Shown here one piece after another: positions 1-10,999 of a stretch of 64,000 nucleotides of DNA. The translations under genes were made by a program, and so were the position numbers. Every line of letters starts with the position of its first letter. The stretch's first letter is position 1. Below the pieces are notes generated by a model. That model saw only the letters and a program-made list of their open reading frames with translations. It was not told where the DNA came from and searched no databases. Source of the DNA: Helianthus annuus (taxonomy: Eukaryota; Streptophyta; Magnoliopsida; Asterales; Asteraceae); contig NC_035436.2 in the NCBI RefSeq assembly GCF_002127325.2, positions 109,639,591 to 109,703,590 on the forward strand. Reading direction: 5' to 3'.

Positions 1-102
1 TCACGCTATGTATGTTCATCATACTTAGTGCATTTGTTTTACATGACATTTTCACGCTATGTATGTTCATCATACTTAGTGCATTTGTTTTACATGACAT
101 TT
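1..102 (+). repeat. 51-bp tandem duplication inside LTR
   Basis: Bases 1-51 are repeated at 52-102 with no difference that I can see. The unit contains GTATGTTCATCATACTTAG. Related but diverged units occur in LTR C (42190-42390) and, on the other strand, in the LTRs of element D. Confidence 0.9.
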
Positions 103-1204
103 TCATGCTTACATTTTGGGTATGACATTTGGTTTGTTTAAGTGGGACAATATACATTCATTAACATTGATCACGCCGCTCGTTAGTAGGTAATGGTACC
201 ATAGGAATTGACAACTCCCATTCCTGAAATCCTGGGTATGTTTGGATTGGAAGGAATGACCGAATTCGATTAAAACATTTAGACAGATAGACCTTTAATT
301 TGTTTAAAGGTTTATCACCACAGTTGCAAGGCTTGAATGTATGCATTTTCACAATACCGCATAAATATTTGTATTCTTTATAGCATGCATTTTCCACAAA
401 ACATAGCGTTGATTTAAACCATGTTTTACTTCAATACACTGTTTTGTGCATTTTTCCTATGGTTTAGTTGATACATATTTCACTAACCATACATTGACAT
501 TTTGATTACACGTTACATGATTGATATTTGACATAGACAATGTTGATATTGATATATATACATTTTGACATGGTTTTTACAATAACATTGGGCAAATGGT
601 TTAGACATGGGCAACTTTCATTGGGTGGTTTATTTAAGTCATTCAACTTGGACTTAATCATTTTTCTTACAAATAACACATTTTTCATAAGACATTGTTT
701 TACAACACTGTTCGATAAATATATATACAAACTCATTTTACTTAGTTATTCAGTTAACCTTACATTACTTTTTCACATATCATCTACTTTATCATCGCTT
801 TTCAAATGATTTATAAAACAAAACATGTTACAAGGATCATGACTGACTTCGTTAAACAACCCTTTTCTAAAACCTAAGTCATGAATCCTATTTTCACAAA
901 ACCTATGTTACTCACTGGCATTTTTATGCTAACGTACTTTATTTTCACATGTGTTTCAGGAGCTAATGCATAGCTTGATCGTGATACGCTAGGGTGGACT
1001 TGGGCCTTAGTGACTTTAAAATGAAGCTAGTCTAATTAAAACATGTTATGTACTCTATGTTTCAGTTATTTCAAGACAATGTACCTCTTTTATTGATAAA
1101 TAAAATATAACTTTAAATGCCATGGTTGTGAAACAATAATTCTGTTACAACACTCCCCGACGTTTCCGCCACGATTTGATGTTTTACGTGGTCGGGGTGT
1201 GACA
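1..1204 (+). repeat. Gypsy family-1 LTR, right-hand end (left part outside window)
   Basis: The stretch ends in GGGGTGTGACA, the same terminus as the complete family-1 LTRs at 16053-19361 and 22047-25354. It closely resembles LTR C (42100-43450 and 49449-49708), including the segment from CACATGTGTTTCAGG to the terminal hairpin. No primer binding site follows position 1204, so this is either the 3' LTR of a plus-strand element lying mostly outside the window or a solo LTR. The left end and any target duplication on that side cannot be seen. Confidence 0.85.
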
Positions 1205-1839
1205 TATACCGAGATGTTGGAATAAAAGGAAGTTAATGGAAAGAATGTTTAATGAAAAGAATGTTGTAAACAATATTTGTTAATGATTGGTATATTGTTA
1301 ATGGGTCGATTAAAAGTATGTAAAGTATGTAGTATGTTATGGAATTTGTTTGAGCATTGTGAATTTACTAATGTTTGATGTTGTGTATGATAGGTAAATC
1401 TCATGTTTGAAGTTGGCGAGCTCGGACGAACACACTAAATTGCCCTTTTTGCGCTTCCGGACCACGTTGTCTTTTACTAATGGGTGAAAATCATTTTGTT
1501 ATTGTAAATGTTAATCGTATGACTAGAATAGTAGTAAGTGTTTTAAGAACGTTTGAATCCTTTGGGTTGATTTTGAATTATATTGTCAAAACAGGGAAAC
1601 GTCAATATTACGAATGGGTCATGCCCAATTTTTGTTAAAAAAAATTTGTATGTTTGATCGTTAAATAAAGAAAGGATGCCACAAATAGTCAGCTCGTAGA
1701 GAAGCTAGAAGCTGGATCGCCACCAAAGTTAAAAACACAAGAGAAGGAACAAAGAAATTTGGATCAACATATCTTAAGGGTTCAAAGATGGTGCAAGCGG
1801 AGGCACAAGGCAAAATTGAAGTACAAAGATGACCATCCT
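1205..1839. other. Unassigned AT-rich sequence between two LTRs
   Basis: I recognise no coding region, LTR terminus or RNA gene here. It lies between the terminus of the first LTR and the start of the LTR of element A, so it may be the oldest host DNA in the window or an older, decayed element. A homopolymer of nine A lies near 1637. Confidence 0.4.
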
Positions 1840-2697
1840 TGTAAGACCCGTCTCATTTTAACAAAAGAAATCTATCACATTCACATTTTCGTTTATGGAA
1901 AACACGGGTTTACAAAAACTTTCCGTTAAGTTTCAAGTTCCTACTAAATAAGGTGTCTAGGATTTTTAAAATCCTTACTAGTTAAAACAAACATATTGTA
2001 ATTTAAAGTATTACAGAATCCATGTTAAGTAAAAACAAAAGTCGTGCTTGCAGAAGCTTCAAAATGTTGTGTCTAGATCTTGTCATATGCTTGATAACCA
2101 TCCGGAATATCACCTAACATCAAAATCATACCGAATGTTAGTTTTGATGACATAACAACACGTATATACAAGTTCTATTGCCAAACAACGAAAACAAAAC
2201 AAAATTGCAGTGAATTGGGTCTGTCGCGCCCCGTGACAAATCCCGCCTCGGCTTACGCGGGCCGCGCCCAACGTCGCGTGACGCGAAGATGTTCCTGGTT
2301 TGGCGTCGCGTAGCGCGAGCACCCCATTTCGACAGAAGGTTTGTGGATTAGAGCTGCATATTGCCTAACATTGTTTTTTTCAATATCAAACTTCAAACTA
2401 TCATAACTTTTTAATCACAAACCCGATTTACGCAATTCTTTTTCCTACGTGTCCGTAATTTAAATACAGATCCGTTTACCATCTTAGTTCGCATAAAATC
2501 TGATTTATAAGTTAATGGCTAATATCCTTTTTATAATTATTCGACCCGTTTGGTTCTTATGTTACCCTGCATATTTGTTATCACTAACAATTTCCAACAT
2601 TTTGACCCGTTCCCAGGCTTATCTAACATCAACGTTTCGCTCCCATCACATGATTTGCGCACGCATTAGCGTCATGCTTGTTATCTAATATCATGGG
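1840..2697 (-). repeat. LTR of gypsy element A, left half
   Basis: The LTR begins TGTAAGACCC at 1840 and would end ...GGGGTGTTACA at 15974, giving matching inverted termini. Element T is inserted at the duplicated ATGGG (2693-2697 and 14705-14709), which splits this LTR. Joining the two halves gives about 2.1 kb. A GC-rich dyad containing CGCGGGCCGC lies at 2251-2268, like the dyads in family-1 LTRs. The left boundary is inferred from the terminus only, because the matching LTR of A is not in the window. Confidence 0.6.
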
Positions 2698-4815
2698 TGT
2701 CACACCCCCAAAGTCCACACGCGGAGTACCACCGCTTGGAGGCGTGACATGACCAGGATCAAGCCATCAATCATATCAAACATAGCATTTAATAATAAAA
2801 GTAGTTAACGTAATTCATCGCGACATGATTGATGTTCAACAAAAGGTAAATTAAGTGGCGGAAGCATTATATGAAAACCCAAAGTAAAGTTATAAGTTCA
2901 ATTGTTTATCATAACGTCTACGATCCGTATCCCACAACGACGGGCTCCTCCTTGTGCAAGCTCCATAAGTACCTAAGGTCCTGCAAGGCATGCAGCAGAG
3001 AGTCAACAACTAGTTGAGCGAGTTCACAATTAATAGTTCAGTAATAGTGTAGTGTGAGTAGTAGTATGTTCGTTCGTTATGTCATGTATCGTATTAGTTT
3101 CTATCGCGGCCTCCCAGGCAGGTATGCAAAGATATTAGGGGATGTTTTTCCCAAGTATTCTAGACTAGGTTTATTTGTATCGTGGCCTCCCAGGCAGGTA
3201 TGCGAAGATTAGTACATTTAGTTCGCGGCCTTCCTAAGGCAGGTATGCGAAGTCAGTCATAATATCGCGGCCAACCCTTGGCAGGTGTGCGAAGATCAGT
3301 TCAATAAGTGTTACTAGTCTAGCCGTATCTTATCGTTCGGTTCTATCAGCTGAGTATACACAATAAGTCATCCAATCCCATTCCCACCCCGGGAACCCCA
3401 TGCCTTGGCTGTGTGAACTCACCTTGGGTTTGCTCGGCAGATACACAAAAAGGTTCTTGAACTAAGAGAGATCAATCACGTCCTAACAGGGTTATCATAG
3501 AAGTCAGGTTTTGACTCAAGTATTGCACGTATGTTACACACAAGTTAACACGTATAGATCATGGAAACACTTAACAATCAAGTAATGCATCAAGAAGCCC
3601 AAATAATATCGGCCCAACCCGTTGTGCGATCCGCCTACTTGTGCGGTCCACAATGGGTTGTGCGATTCAACTAAAACAGCCCAACCAGTACCCGGCCCAA
3701 CATGACAGTCCAGTTGTATACGGCCCAAATATCATAACGGATCAGCAATACATTCTCGGCCCAACAGATAACATATAAGTGACATTGTGCGATCCAAGCA
3801 GTCCAACCCAACATGCCCCTCGGCCCAACAGTTAAACAAACCCGATAGCTTGTGCGGTTCATAAATTCTTGTGCGACCAGAGAGCTTGTGCGGCCAGATC
3901 AGGTCTTGTGCGACCTGATCTTGTGTGATCAACAACTTGTGTGTTTTGGGTCCTTGTGCGACCAAGGACTCTTGTGCGATTGGTTTAAATTTCCGGAAAA
4001 ACATGCAATCGGTTACAACTTAACAATTTCCTTATTTATCATATCAATCAATTAACAAATTTCCAATCATCCAACTAGCATATCATCGATCAAACAGGGT
4101 TTTTATTATGAATTTCATATGAACCCTAACCGGTTTAATCATGAACAAACATTATAATCATTCAATTCACATGAACATGTAGCCAAGTATATCAACATAA
4201 CCCGATTCACTAGCACATCAACAAGCTACAATCCGAATCATATAACATAACAACGGATTAACATCTATCTCCAACCGATTACTTGCATGAAAACCGATTC
4301 ACATACATATAAGAATATCATTGATCATCATACATACACCTCAAATCATGCAATCGAAATATGTAACCATACATCATTTATAAACACATATCATAAAGCA
4401 CTAACCGGTTAAGAACTTGTGATGAGAATGATCCGAACAACAAGGATCTTTGATCGAAAAGGGGAATGCTTCACCGCTGGCTTCGAGAGAGAAGGAGAGA
4501 AAGCTAGGGTTCTTGTGTGTGAGAATGTTATGGTAAAAGTGTAGAATGGTTACAACACATCATGTGTTAATCGACTAGAGGGATGGGCCGAGCCGAACCC
4601 AATTGGGGTGCCCTATGGGTCCGCGTACAAGTGTAAAGCCCAAATGGCTTGTGCGGTTGTGTGTAGTGTTGTGCGTCTCGGGTTTCATACATACATTACG
4701 CAAGGCACGTAATAACATAATATTCACATAAATATTCACTTTCATAAAAGTCACATATCGTACACATACGTTACATCAAAGTACAAAGATCAGTTTGGAA
4801 ATACGAGTTGTCACA
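2698..4815 (-). repeat. Element T left LTR (family 2, 3' LTR)
   Basis: It reads TGTCACACCCCC at the left and ends GAGTTGTCACA. It is 2118 bp long, against 2119 bp for the right LTR at 12586-14704, and the two are very similar. Related LTRs occur at 29459-31795 (solo, minus) and 35580-38102 (plus). The plus-strand right end contains a direct array of TTGTGCG motifs and several copies of CGGCCCAA. Confidence 0.92.
3851..3986 (+). repeat. Array of TTGTGCG motifs in family-2 LTR
   Basis: Six exact TTGTGCG copies and two variants with TTGTGTG occur in about 135 bp, separated by unlike sequence of 15-25 bp. On the transcribed strand the motif is CGCACAA. The array is repeated in the right LTR of T (about 13737-13870) and is larger in the solo LTR at 30610-30930. 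Spacing is irregular, so it is a motif cluster and not a simple satellite. Confidence 0.8.
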
Positions 4816-4833
4816 TTATCCCCAAGTAAAAAG
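4816..4833 (-). promoter_or_regulatory. Polypurine tract of element T
   Basis: On the minus strand the sequence ACTTGGGGATAA directly abuts the LTR start TGTGACAACTCG. This is the expected place of the purine primer for plus-strand DNA synthesis. The same arrangement, ACTTGGGGATGA, abuts the LTR at 35580 on the plus strand. Confidence 0.75.
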
Positions 4834-4955
4834 AAATTTCGTCCCGAAATTTGGTACGCACTCACTGAGGAAGCTAGGTAGGTTATATCGTTCACTGGTT
4901 TTCCCGGGGTGTCACATCCTCCCCCGGTTGATCTGGAATTTCGTCCCGAAATTCC
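4834..4955 (-). other. Two pre-PPT hairpins around the pol stop
   Basis: Positions 4834-4852 hold AAATTTCG/CGAAATTT arms around a 3-base loop. Positions 4935-4955 hold 9-bp arms, GGAATTTCG/CGAAATTCC, with the same loop. The first lies just before the polypurine tract and the second overlaps the end of pol. Equivalent hairpins sit next to the PPT in element D (54365-54383), in the insertion at 35543-35561 and, with different arms, in element A. Confidence 0.7.
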
Positions 4956-7183
4956 GCAGTAGTAGCTTCAGCCTCAGTAGTGGTTGCATTGGTTCCGAAT
5001 AACTGGGGATACTTTTCTGTCATCTGGTCTTCGCGTTCCCAGGTGTACTCTGGGCCACGTTTGGAGTTCCAACGAACTCGAACAAGAGGGATTCTCTTGT
5101 GTTTGAGGATCTTAACATCCCGGTCCGTGATTTCAACTGGCTCCTCGACGAACTGCAACCACTCGTCGATAGTGAGTTCCTTAAAAGGAACTATGAAGGT
5201 CTCATCTGACAGGCACTTCTTCAGATTCGACACGTGAAAGACATTGTGAACTGCACCGAGTTCAGCTGGTAAGTTTAGCTTGTAGGCCACTTTGCCTATT
5301 CTTTCTATAATCTCGAACGGTCCGACATACCGCGGATTGAGTTTGCCCCGTTTTCCAAAACGAACCACACCCTTCCAGGGTGAGACTTTAAGTAAAACCC
5401 GGTCCCCGACCTGAAATTCCAAAGGCTTCCTACGCTTGTCCGCGTAGGCTTTCTGACGGTCGCGTGCTGCCGCCATGCGTTGTCGTATCTGCGCAATCTT
5501 TTCCGTGGCGTCCACTACAATCTCTGGACCCGTGATCTGACTATCCCCCACCTCTGCCCAACAGAGAGGTGACCGGCATTTACGCCCGTACAATGCCTCG
5601 AATGGAGCGGCTTGTATGCTGGTGTGATAACTGTTATTATACGAAAACTCCACCAAAGGGAGATGCTTTTCCCAGCCGTTGCCGAAATCAATAACACATG
5701 CCCGAAGCATGTCTTTAAGAGTCTGGATCGTTCGCTCAGACTGTCCATCCGTCTGAGGATGATATGCTGTGCTCATGTCTAATCGTGAGCCAAAAGATTT
5801 GTGCATCGCTTGCCATAGCTCTGACGTGAATCGTGCATCCCGATCCGAAATGATAGAGGTGGGCACCCCGTGCCTCGAAACAACTTCCTTAAGATAAACG
5901 TCTGCGAGAGTGGAGAACTTATCCGTTTTCTTAATAGCCAGGAAGTGTGCAGACTTGGTGAGTCGATCCACGATCACCCATATAGTATCATTCCCACGCT
6001 GGGATCTGGGTAGGCCTGTAACAAAATCCATGGAAATTTCTTCCCATTTCCATTGCGGTATTTTGGGTTGCTGAAGTAGACCCGCTGGTTTCTGATACTC
6101 CACTTTGACTTTTGCACATGTCAAACACTTGCCGACGTAAGTAGCGGTGTGGGCCTTCATGCTAGGCCACCAGTATGTTGTTTTGAGATCGTGGTACATT
6201 TTATCCGACCCTGGATGTACCGAGTAGCGAGACTTGTGTGCTTCATCCATCACAAGCTCTCGTAAACCGCCATAGAGTGGGACCCAAATACGCCCTGTTA
6301 CATAGTAGGCGCCGTCTGCCTTCTGTTCCATTCGTTGCCTTGAGCCACGTAAGGCTTCAGCATTGACGTTTTCGGGCTTTAGTGCTTCCATCTGAGCAGT
6401 TCGTGTCTGTGCAGGAAGACTGGACTGAATAGTGAGCTGCAAGGCTCGTACGCGTCTAGGTAGAGTGTCCTTTCGACTAAGAGCGTCAGCCACAACATTG
6501 GCTTTGCCTGGATGGTACTTGATGGCGCATTCATAATCGTTCAGAAGTTCAACCCATCTTCGTTGACGCATGTTCAAATCCTTTTGCTTAAGGATATGCT
6601 CGAGACTCCTGTGATCGGTGTAAATTGTGCACCTGGTACCGTACAGGTAGTGTCGCCATATCTTAAGTGCAAAAACAACAGCTCCCAGCTCTAAATCGTG
6701 CGTCGTGTAGTTTCGTTCATGAACCTTGAGTTGACGAGAAGCGTAAGCAATAACCTTATCCCGTTGCATCAATACACACCCAAGACCCTGTATAGACGCG
6801 TCACAATAAACCACAAAGTCGTCCGTGCCCTCTGGCAATGAGAGAATAGGTGCGCTGCAAAGCCTATCCTTTAGGTACTGAAAAGCGGTTTCCTGAGTGT
6901 TGCCCCAGCGGTAGGTGACACCCTTGTGTGTCAGTAGTGTAAGCGGCTGAGCAATCTTTGAGAAGTCTTTTATGAATCGTCTGTAATACCCCGCCAAACC
7001 CAAAAATTGGTGTATTTCCGTTGGCGTACGCGGTGCAGGCCAGCTTCTGATCGAATCCACCTTGGATGGATCGACATGGATCCCATCCTTGTTTACTACG
7101 TGGCCTAAGAAGTGGACTTCACGAAGCCAGAAGTCACATTTCGAAAACTTAGCGTACAGCTGTTCCTTTCGTAGGAGTTCCAA
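4892..7183 (-). pseudogene. Element T unit 1: pol C-terminal part (RT thumb, RNase H, integrase, chromodomain)
   Basis: This 763-residue open stretch covers the second half of a gypsy polyprotein. In order it has the RT connection ([13 protein letters not shown]), RNase H ([12 protein letters not shown], then TDHRSLEHI), and an integrase with an HHCC zinc region ([10 protein letters not shown]...CLTCAKV). The D,D,E core is visible in [16 protein letters not shown] and [13 protein letters not shown]-like segment ([11 protein letters not shown]) and a chromodomain-like end ([17 protein letters not shown]) follow. It would copy and integrate the element. It is not a real start: the upstream frame is continuous except for a TGA at 7190-7192 that replaces an expected arginine codon. 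The reading frame ends 76 bp before the LTR. Confidence 0.9.
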
Positions 7184-7189
7184 AATAAG

Positions 7190-7783
7190 TCATAGATGCT
7201 GCTCGTGCTCCTCCTGACTCTTGGAGTAGATCAGGATGTCGTCAATAAACACTATCACAAATCTGCCTAAGTACGGCTTGCACACCCTGTTCATCAGATC
7301 CATAAATACGGTAGGCGCATTCGTTAACCCAAATGGCATGACAAGAAACTCGTAGTGACCGTAGCGAGTTCTGAATGCGGTTTTGGAGACGTCCTCATCC
7401 CGGACTCTCAGCTGATGATACCCTGACCTCAAGTCTATCTTGGAGTAGTAACACGACCCTTGCAACTGGTCGAATAAGTCGTCTATATGCGGAAGAGGAT
7501 AACGGTTCTTCACCGTCACCTTGTTGAGTTCACGATAGTCGATGCACATCCTAAAAGTGCCATCCTTCTTTTTCACGAAAAGTACTGGAGCTCCCCAAGG
7601 CGATGAGCTTGGACGAATAAAGCCCTTTTCCAAGAGCTCTTGTAGCTGTTTCGACAGTTCTTCCAGTTCGGTTGGAGCTAAACGATACGGTGCGCGGGCT
7701 ATTGGTGCTGCTCCAGGAGCTAACTCAATCTGGAATTCGACTTGGCGGTGAGGCGGTAAACCAGGTAAATCTTCAGGAAACAC
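7190..7783 (-). pseudogene. Element T unit 1: reverse transcriptase core
   Basis: This segment holds the fingers and palm of gypsy [24 protein letters not shown] near the start, MCIDYRELN, then [15 protein letters not shown] and the catalytic [10 protein letters not shown] near the C-terminus. It is part of the same polyprotein as 4892-7183 and is cut off only by the TGA at 7190-7192. Upstream the frame runs back to an in-frame TAG at 7889-7891. All catalytic aspartates of the YxDD-type motif (here FIDD) are present, so the enzyme is lost through the stop codons and not through changes in the active site. Confidence 0.9.
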
Positions 7784-7888
7784 CTGAGGAAAGTCACGTA
7801 CAACTGGAATATCCTCCAGCTTCTTTTCCTTTGCTGATGCGTCAGTGACAAGTGCCAGAATTGCAGTGTGCCCCTTTCGTAAACATTT

Positions 7889-8467
7889 CTAAGCCTTCAA
7901 GAAAGAGATGATGCCAACCACAGCACCACTCTTGTCGCCTTGAACTTCGAGAGGTTCTTGACCAGAACGGGGAATACGAATGATCTTCTCGGTGCATAAG
8001 ATTTCTGCCTGATGTTGGGATAACCAATCCATCCCTATAACGATATCGAAACTACCCAAGACTATAGGAATGAGGTCGATGGAGAAAGCCTGACCGGCTA
8101 AGACAATACTACAACCCCTGACTACTTGCGTGGCCTCAGGGCATTCACACATCTCAAATACCGACTCGAGCTTCTCAAACCAATGGAGTAGTCCCACTGC
8201 TCCTTCCGTGCCACTGAAAGTGCTTGGACGACAGTCCATGAAGTTCTTGAAAGTGCAGATAGGTTGCTGTGCGGGTTGACCTATTGTGTACGAATAGGAC
8301 AAAGTTTAAACACGAGAGTTGGTTTAGGAGTGTAGGATCTAAATATCCTAGTGTGTGCTAGGACTACAGGATATACCTCCTGCTTGTGCGGCTGCAATTG
8401 TCGCAGCAACTTGTTCGTTAATGAGAGCCGTCAACTGGGCTTGAGTCATGTTAATTCATCCAGACAT
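7889..8467 (-). pseudogene. Element T unit 1: gag start fused to protease tail by deletion
   Basis: On the minus strand a gag start lies at 8467 (MSG, then TGA where arginine is expected). The N-terminal gag reads CTFKNFMDCRPSTFSG and GLLHWFEKLESVFEM. It jumps at about 8133 straight into the protease C-terminal part (SIDLIPIVLGSFDIVIGMDWL). Unit 2 has 1143 bp more at this point, carrying the rest of gag, the zinc knuckles and the DSGAD protease active site. The junction lies within GCCTC, present at both ends of the missing segment. Unit 1 therefore can make neither gag nor active protease. The segment ends at TAG 7889-7891. Confidence 0.85.
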
Positions 8468-8764
8468 GTTCTTCATAGTAAAAATAGCGTAAATGAGAAT
8501 GGTTCGCGGGTAGTGCGATGACAGAAAAGTGTAAGCACGTAAGTGTTCTCAGGCAACAGTGTCATGTATATCTAAGCGTAATACGAGCAAAGTTCTATAT
8601 AGTTCTAGCATGCAGGTAATGAACATAAACCATATTACCTAGGATGTCGAGTCTTGCACGTGGAGCGAAGCGTCGTTGTGGATCATTGAGAGCACTGTTC
8701 TGGTTATAGTCTGGTTTTAATAAAAACATTTTTCCCATATTAAAACCTAGTTCTCTATAACCAA

Positions 8765-8778
8765 TGGCTCTGATACCA
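8765..8778 (-). promoter_or_regulatory. Primer binding site of unit 1 (initiator Met tRNA)
   Basis: Minus strand TGGTATCAGAGCCA, three bases from the LTR end at 8782. It is complementary to the 3' end of plant initiator Met tRNA and would prime minus-strand DNA synthesis. Confidence 0.93.
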
Positions 8779-8781
8779 ATC

Positions 8782-8888
8782 TGTCACACCCCCAAAATCC
8801 ACACGCGGAGTACCACCGCTTGGAGGCGTGAGATGACCAGGATCAAGCCATCAATCATATCAAACATAGCATTTAATAATAAAAGTAG
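8782..8888 (-). repeat. Remnant of the middle LTR of element T
   Basis: The first 107 bp match the left ends of the LTRs at 2698 and 12586. At AGTAG (8884-8888) the sequence changes to pol. The same AGTAG occurs in the intact LTR (2800-2804) and in unit 1 pol (6223-6227), so the junction is a microhomology deletion. It removed about 2.0 kb of LTR and about 1.4 kb of 3' internal sequence. Confidence 0.9.
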
Positions 8889-9844
8889 CGAGACTTGTGT
8901 GCTTCATCCATCACAAGCTCTCGTAAACCGCCATAGAGTGGGACCCAAATACGCCCTGTTACATAGTAGGCGCCGTCTGCCTTCTGTTCCATTCGTTTCC
9001 TTGAGCCACGTAAGGCTTCAGCATTGACGTTTTCGGGCTTTAGTGCTTCCATCTGAGCAGTTCATGTCTGTGCAGGAAGACTGGACTGAATAGTGAGCTG
9101 CAAGGCTCGTACGCGTCTAGGTAGAGTGTCCTTTCGACTAAGAGCGTCAGCCACAACATTGGCTTTGCCTGGATGGTACTTGATGGCGCATTCATAATCG
9201 TTCAGAAGTTCAACCCATCTTCGTTGACGCATGTTCAAATCCTTTTGCTTAAGGATATGCTCGAGACTCCTGTGATCGGTGTAAATTGTGCACCTGGTAC
9301 CGTACAGGTAGTGTCGCCATATCTTAAGTGCAAAAACAACAGCTCCCAGCTCTAAATCGTGCGTCGTGTAGTTTCGTTCATGAACCTTGAGTTGACGAGA
9401 AGCGTAAGCGATAACCTTATCCCGTTGCATCAATACACACCCAAGACCCTGTATCGACGCGTCACAATAAACCACAAAGTCGTCCGTGCCCTCTGGCAAT
9501 GAGAGAATAGGTGCGCTGCAAAGCCTATCCTTTAGGTACTGAAAAGCGGTTTCCTGAGTGTTGCCCCAGCGGTAGGTGACACCCTTGTGTGTCAGTAGTG
9601 TAAGCGGCTGAGCAATCTTTGAGAAGTCTTTTATGAATCGTCTGTAATATCCCGCCAAACCCAAAAATTGGTGTATTTCCGTTGGCGTACGCGGTGCAGG
9701 CCAGCTTCTGATCGAATCCACCTTGGATGGATCGACATGGATCCCATCCTTGTTTACTACGTGGCCTAAGAAGTGGACTTCACGAAGCCAGAAGTCACAC
9801 TTCGAAAACTTAGCGTACAGCTGTTCCTTTCGTAGGAGTTCCAA
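8889..9844 (-). pseudogene. Element T unit 2: RT end and RNase H, truncated before integrase
   Basis: This is a near-identical copy of 6228-7183 (RT connection and RNase H), ending at the deletion junction. The open frame visible here stops at 9062, where unit 1 reads through, because CGA has become TGA next to the polyprotein segment after SSLPAQT. Below 9062 the old frame continues to the junction at 8889. No integrase or chromodomain remains in unit 2. The few base differences from unit 1 (for example near 9409 and 9454) show that the duplication is not brand new. Confidence 0.88.
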
Positions 9845-9850
9845 AATAAG

Positions 9851-10444
9851 TCATAGATGCTGCTCGTGCTCCTCCTGACTCTTGGAGTAGATCAGGATGT
9901 CGTCAATAAACACTATCACAAATCTGCCTAAGTACGGCTTGCACACCCTGTTCATCAGATCCATAAATACGGTAGGCGCATTCGTTAACCCAAATGGCAT
10001 GACAAGAAACTCGTAGTGACCGTAGCGAGTTCTGAATGCGGTTTTGGAGACGTCCTCATCCCGGACTCTCAGCTGATGATACCCTGACCTCAAGTCTATC
10101 TTGGAGTAGTAACACGACCCTTGCAACTGGTCGAATAAGTCATCTATATGCGGAAGAGGATAACGGTTCTTCACCGTCACCTTGTTGAGTTCACGATAGT
10201 CGATGCACATCCTAAAAGTGCCATCCTTCTTTTTCACGAAAAGTACTGGAGCTCCCCAAGGCGATGAGCTTGGACGAATAAAGCCCTTTTCCAAGAGCTC
10301 TTGTAGCTGTTTCGACAGTTCTTCCAGTTCGGTTGGAGCTAAACGATACGGTGCGTGGGCTATTGGTGCTGCTCCAGGAGCTAACTCAATCTGGAATTCG
10401 ACTTGGCGGTGAGGCGGTAAACCAGGTAAATCTTCAGGAAACAC
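9851..10444 (-). pseudogene. Element T unit 2: reverse transcriptase core
   Basis: Same 197 residues as unit 1, with a single visible amino-acid change (IAHAPYRL here, IARAPYRL in unit 1, again a CpG position). The catalytic FIDD motif is intact. It is bounded by the same two stops as unit 1: TGA at 9851-9853 and TAG at 10550-10552. Sharing both stops means they were present before the tandem duplication arose. Confidence 0.9.
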
Positions 10445-10549
10445 CTGAGGAAAGTCACGTACAACTGGAATATCCTCCAGCTTCTTTTCCTTTGCTGATG
10501 CGTCAGTGACAAGTGCCAGAATTGCAGTGTGCCCCTTTCGTAAACATTT

Positions 10550-10999
10550 CTAAGCCTTCAAGAAAGAGATGATGCCAACCACAGCACCACTCTTGTCGCC
10601 TTGAACTTCGAGAGGTTCTTGACCAGAACGGGGAATACGAATGATCTTCTCGGTGCATAAGATTTCTGCCTGATGTTGGGATAACCAATCCATCCCTATA
10701 ACGATATCGAAACTACCCAAGACTATAGGAATGAGGTCGATGGAGAAAGCCTGACCGGCTAAGACAATACTACAACCCCTGACTACTTGCGTGGCCTCTA
10801 GACTCTTACCATTAGCTAATTCTACTACATGTTTGGTGGGTAAGAGTGTTGGTGCACGTTTTAACAATTTACTGACTTTTAGCAATATATAACTTGTATC
10901 AGCACCCGAATCAAATAAGACAGTAACATAAATATCGTCGAGAAGAAACTTACCCATAACCACATTGGGATCATTCATTGCGTCGCCCCGACCCAGCAC
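10550..10999 (-). pseudogene. Element T unit 2: retropepsin-like aspartic protease
   Basis: The active-site motif DSGADTSY lies about 35 residues in, followed by KHVVELANGKSLEATQVVRG and IGMDWLSQHQAEI, the usual order for gypsy protease. It would cut gag-pol. It sits between the gag zinc knuckle (11112-11155) and RT and ends at the TAG shared with unit 1. It is the only T protease with an active site, since unit 1 lost this segment. Confidence 0.85.

Noticed and set aside
8765..8778. tRNA gene fragment
   Set aside because: Only 12-14 bases complementary to the tRNA 3' end, next to an LTR; it is a primer binding site. The same holds at 12569, 25361, 28808, 43903 and 58146.
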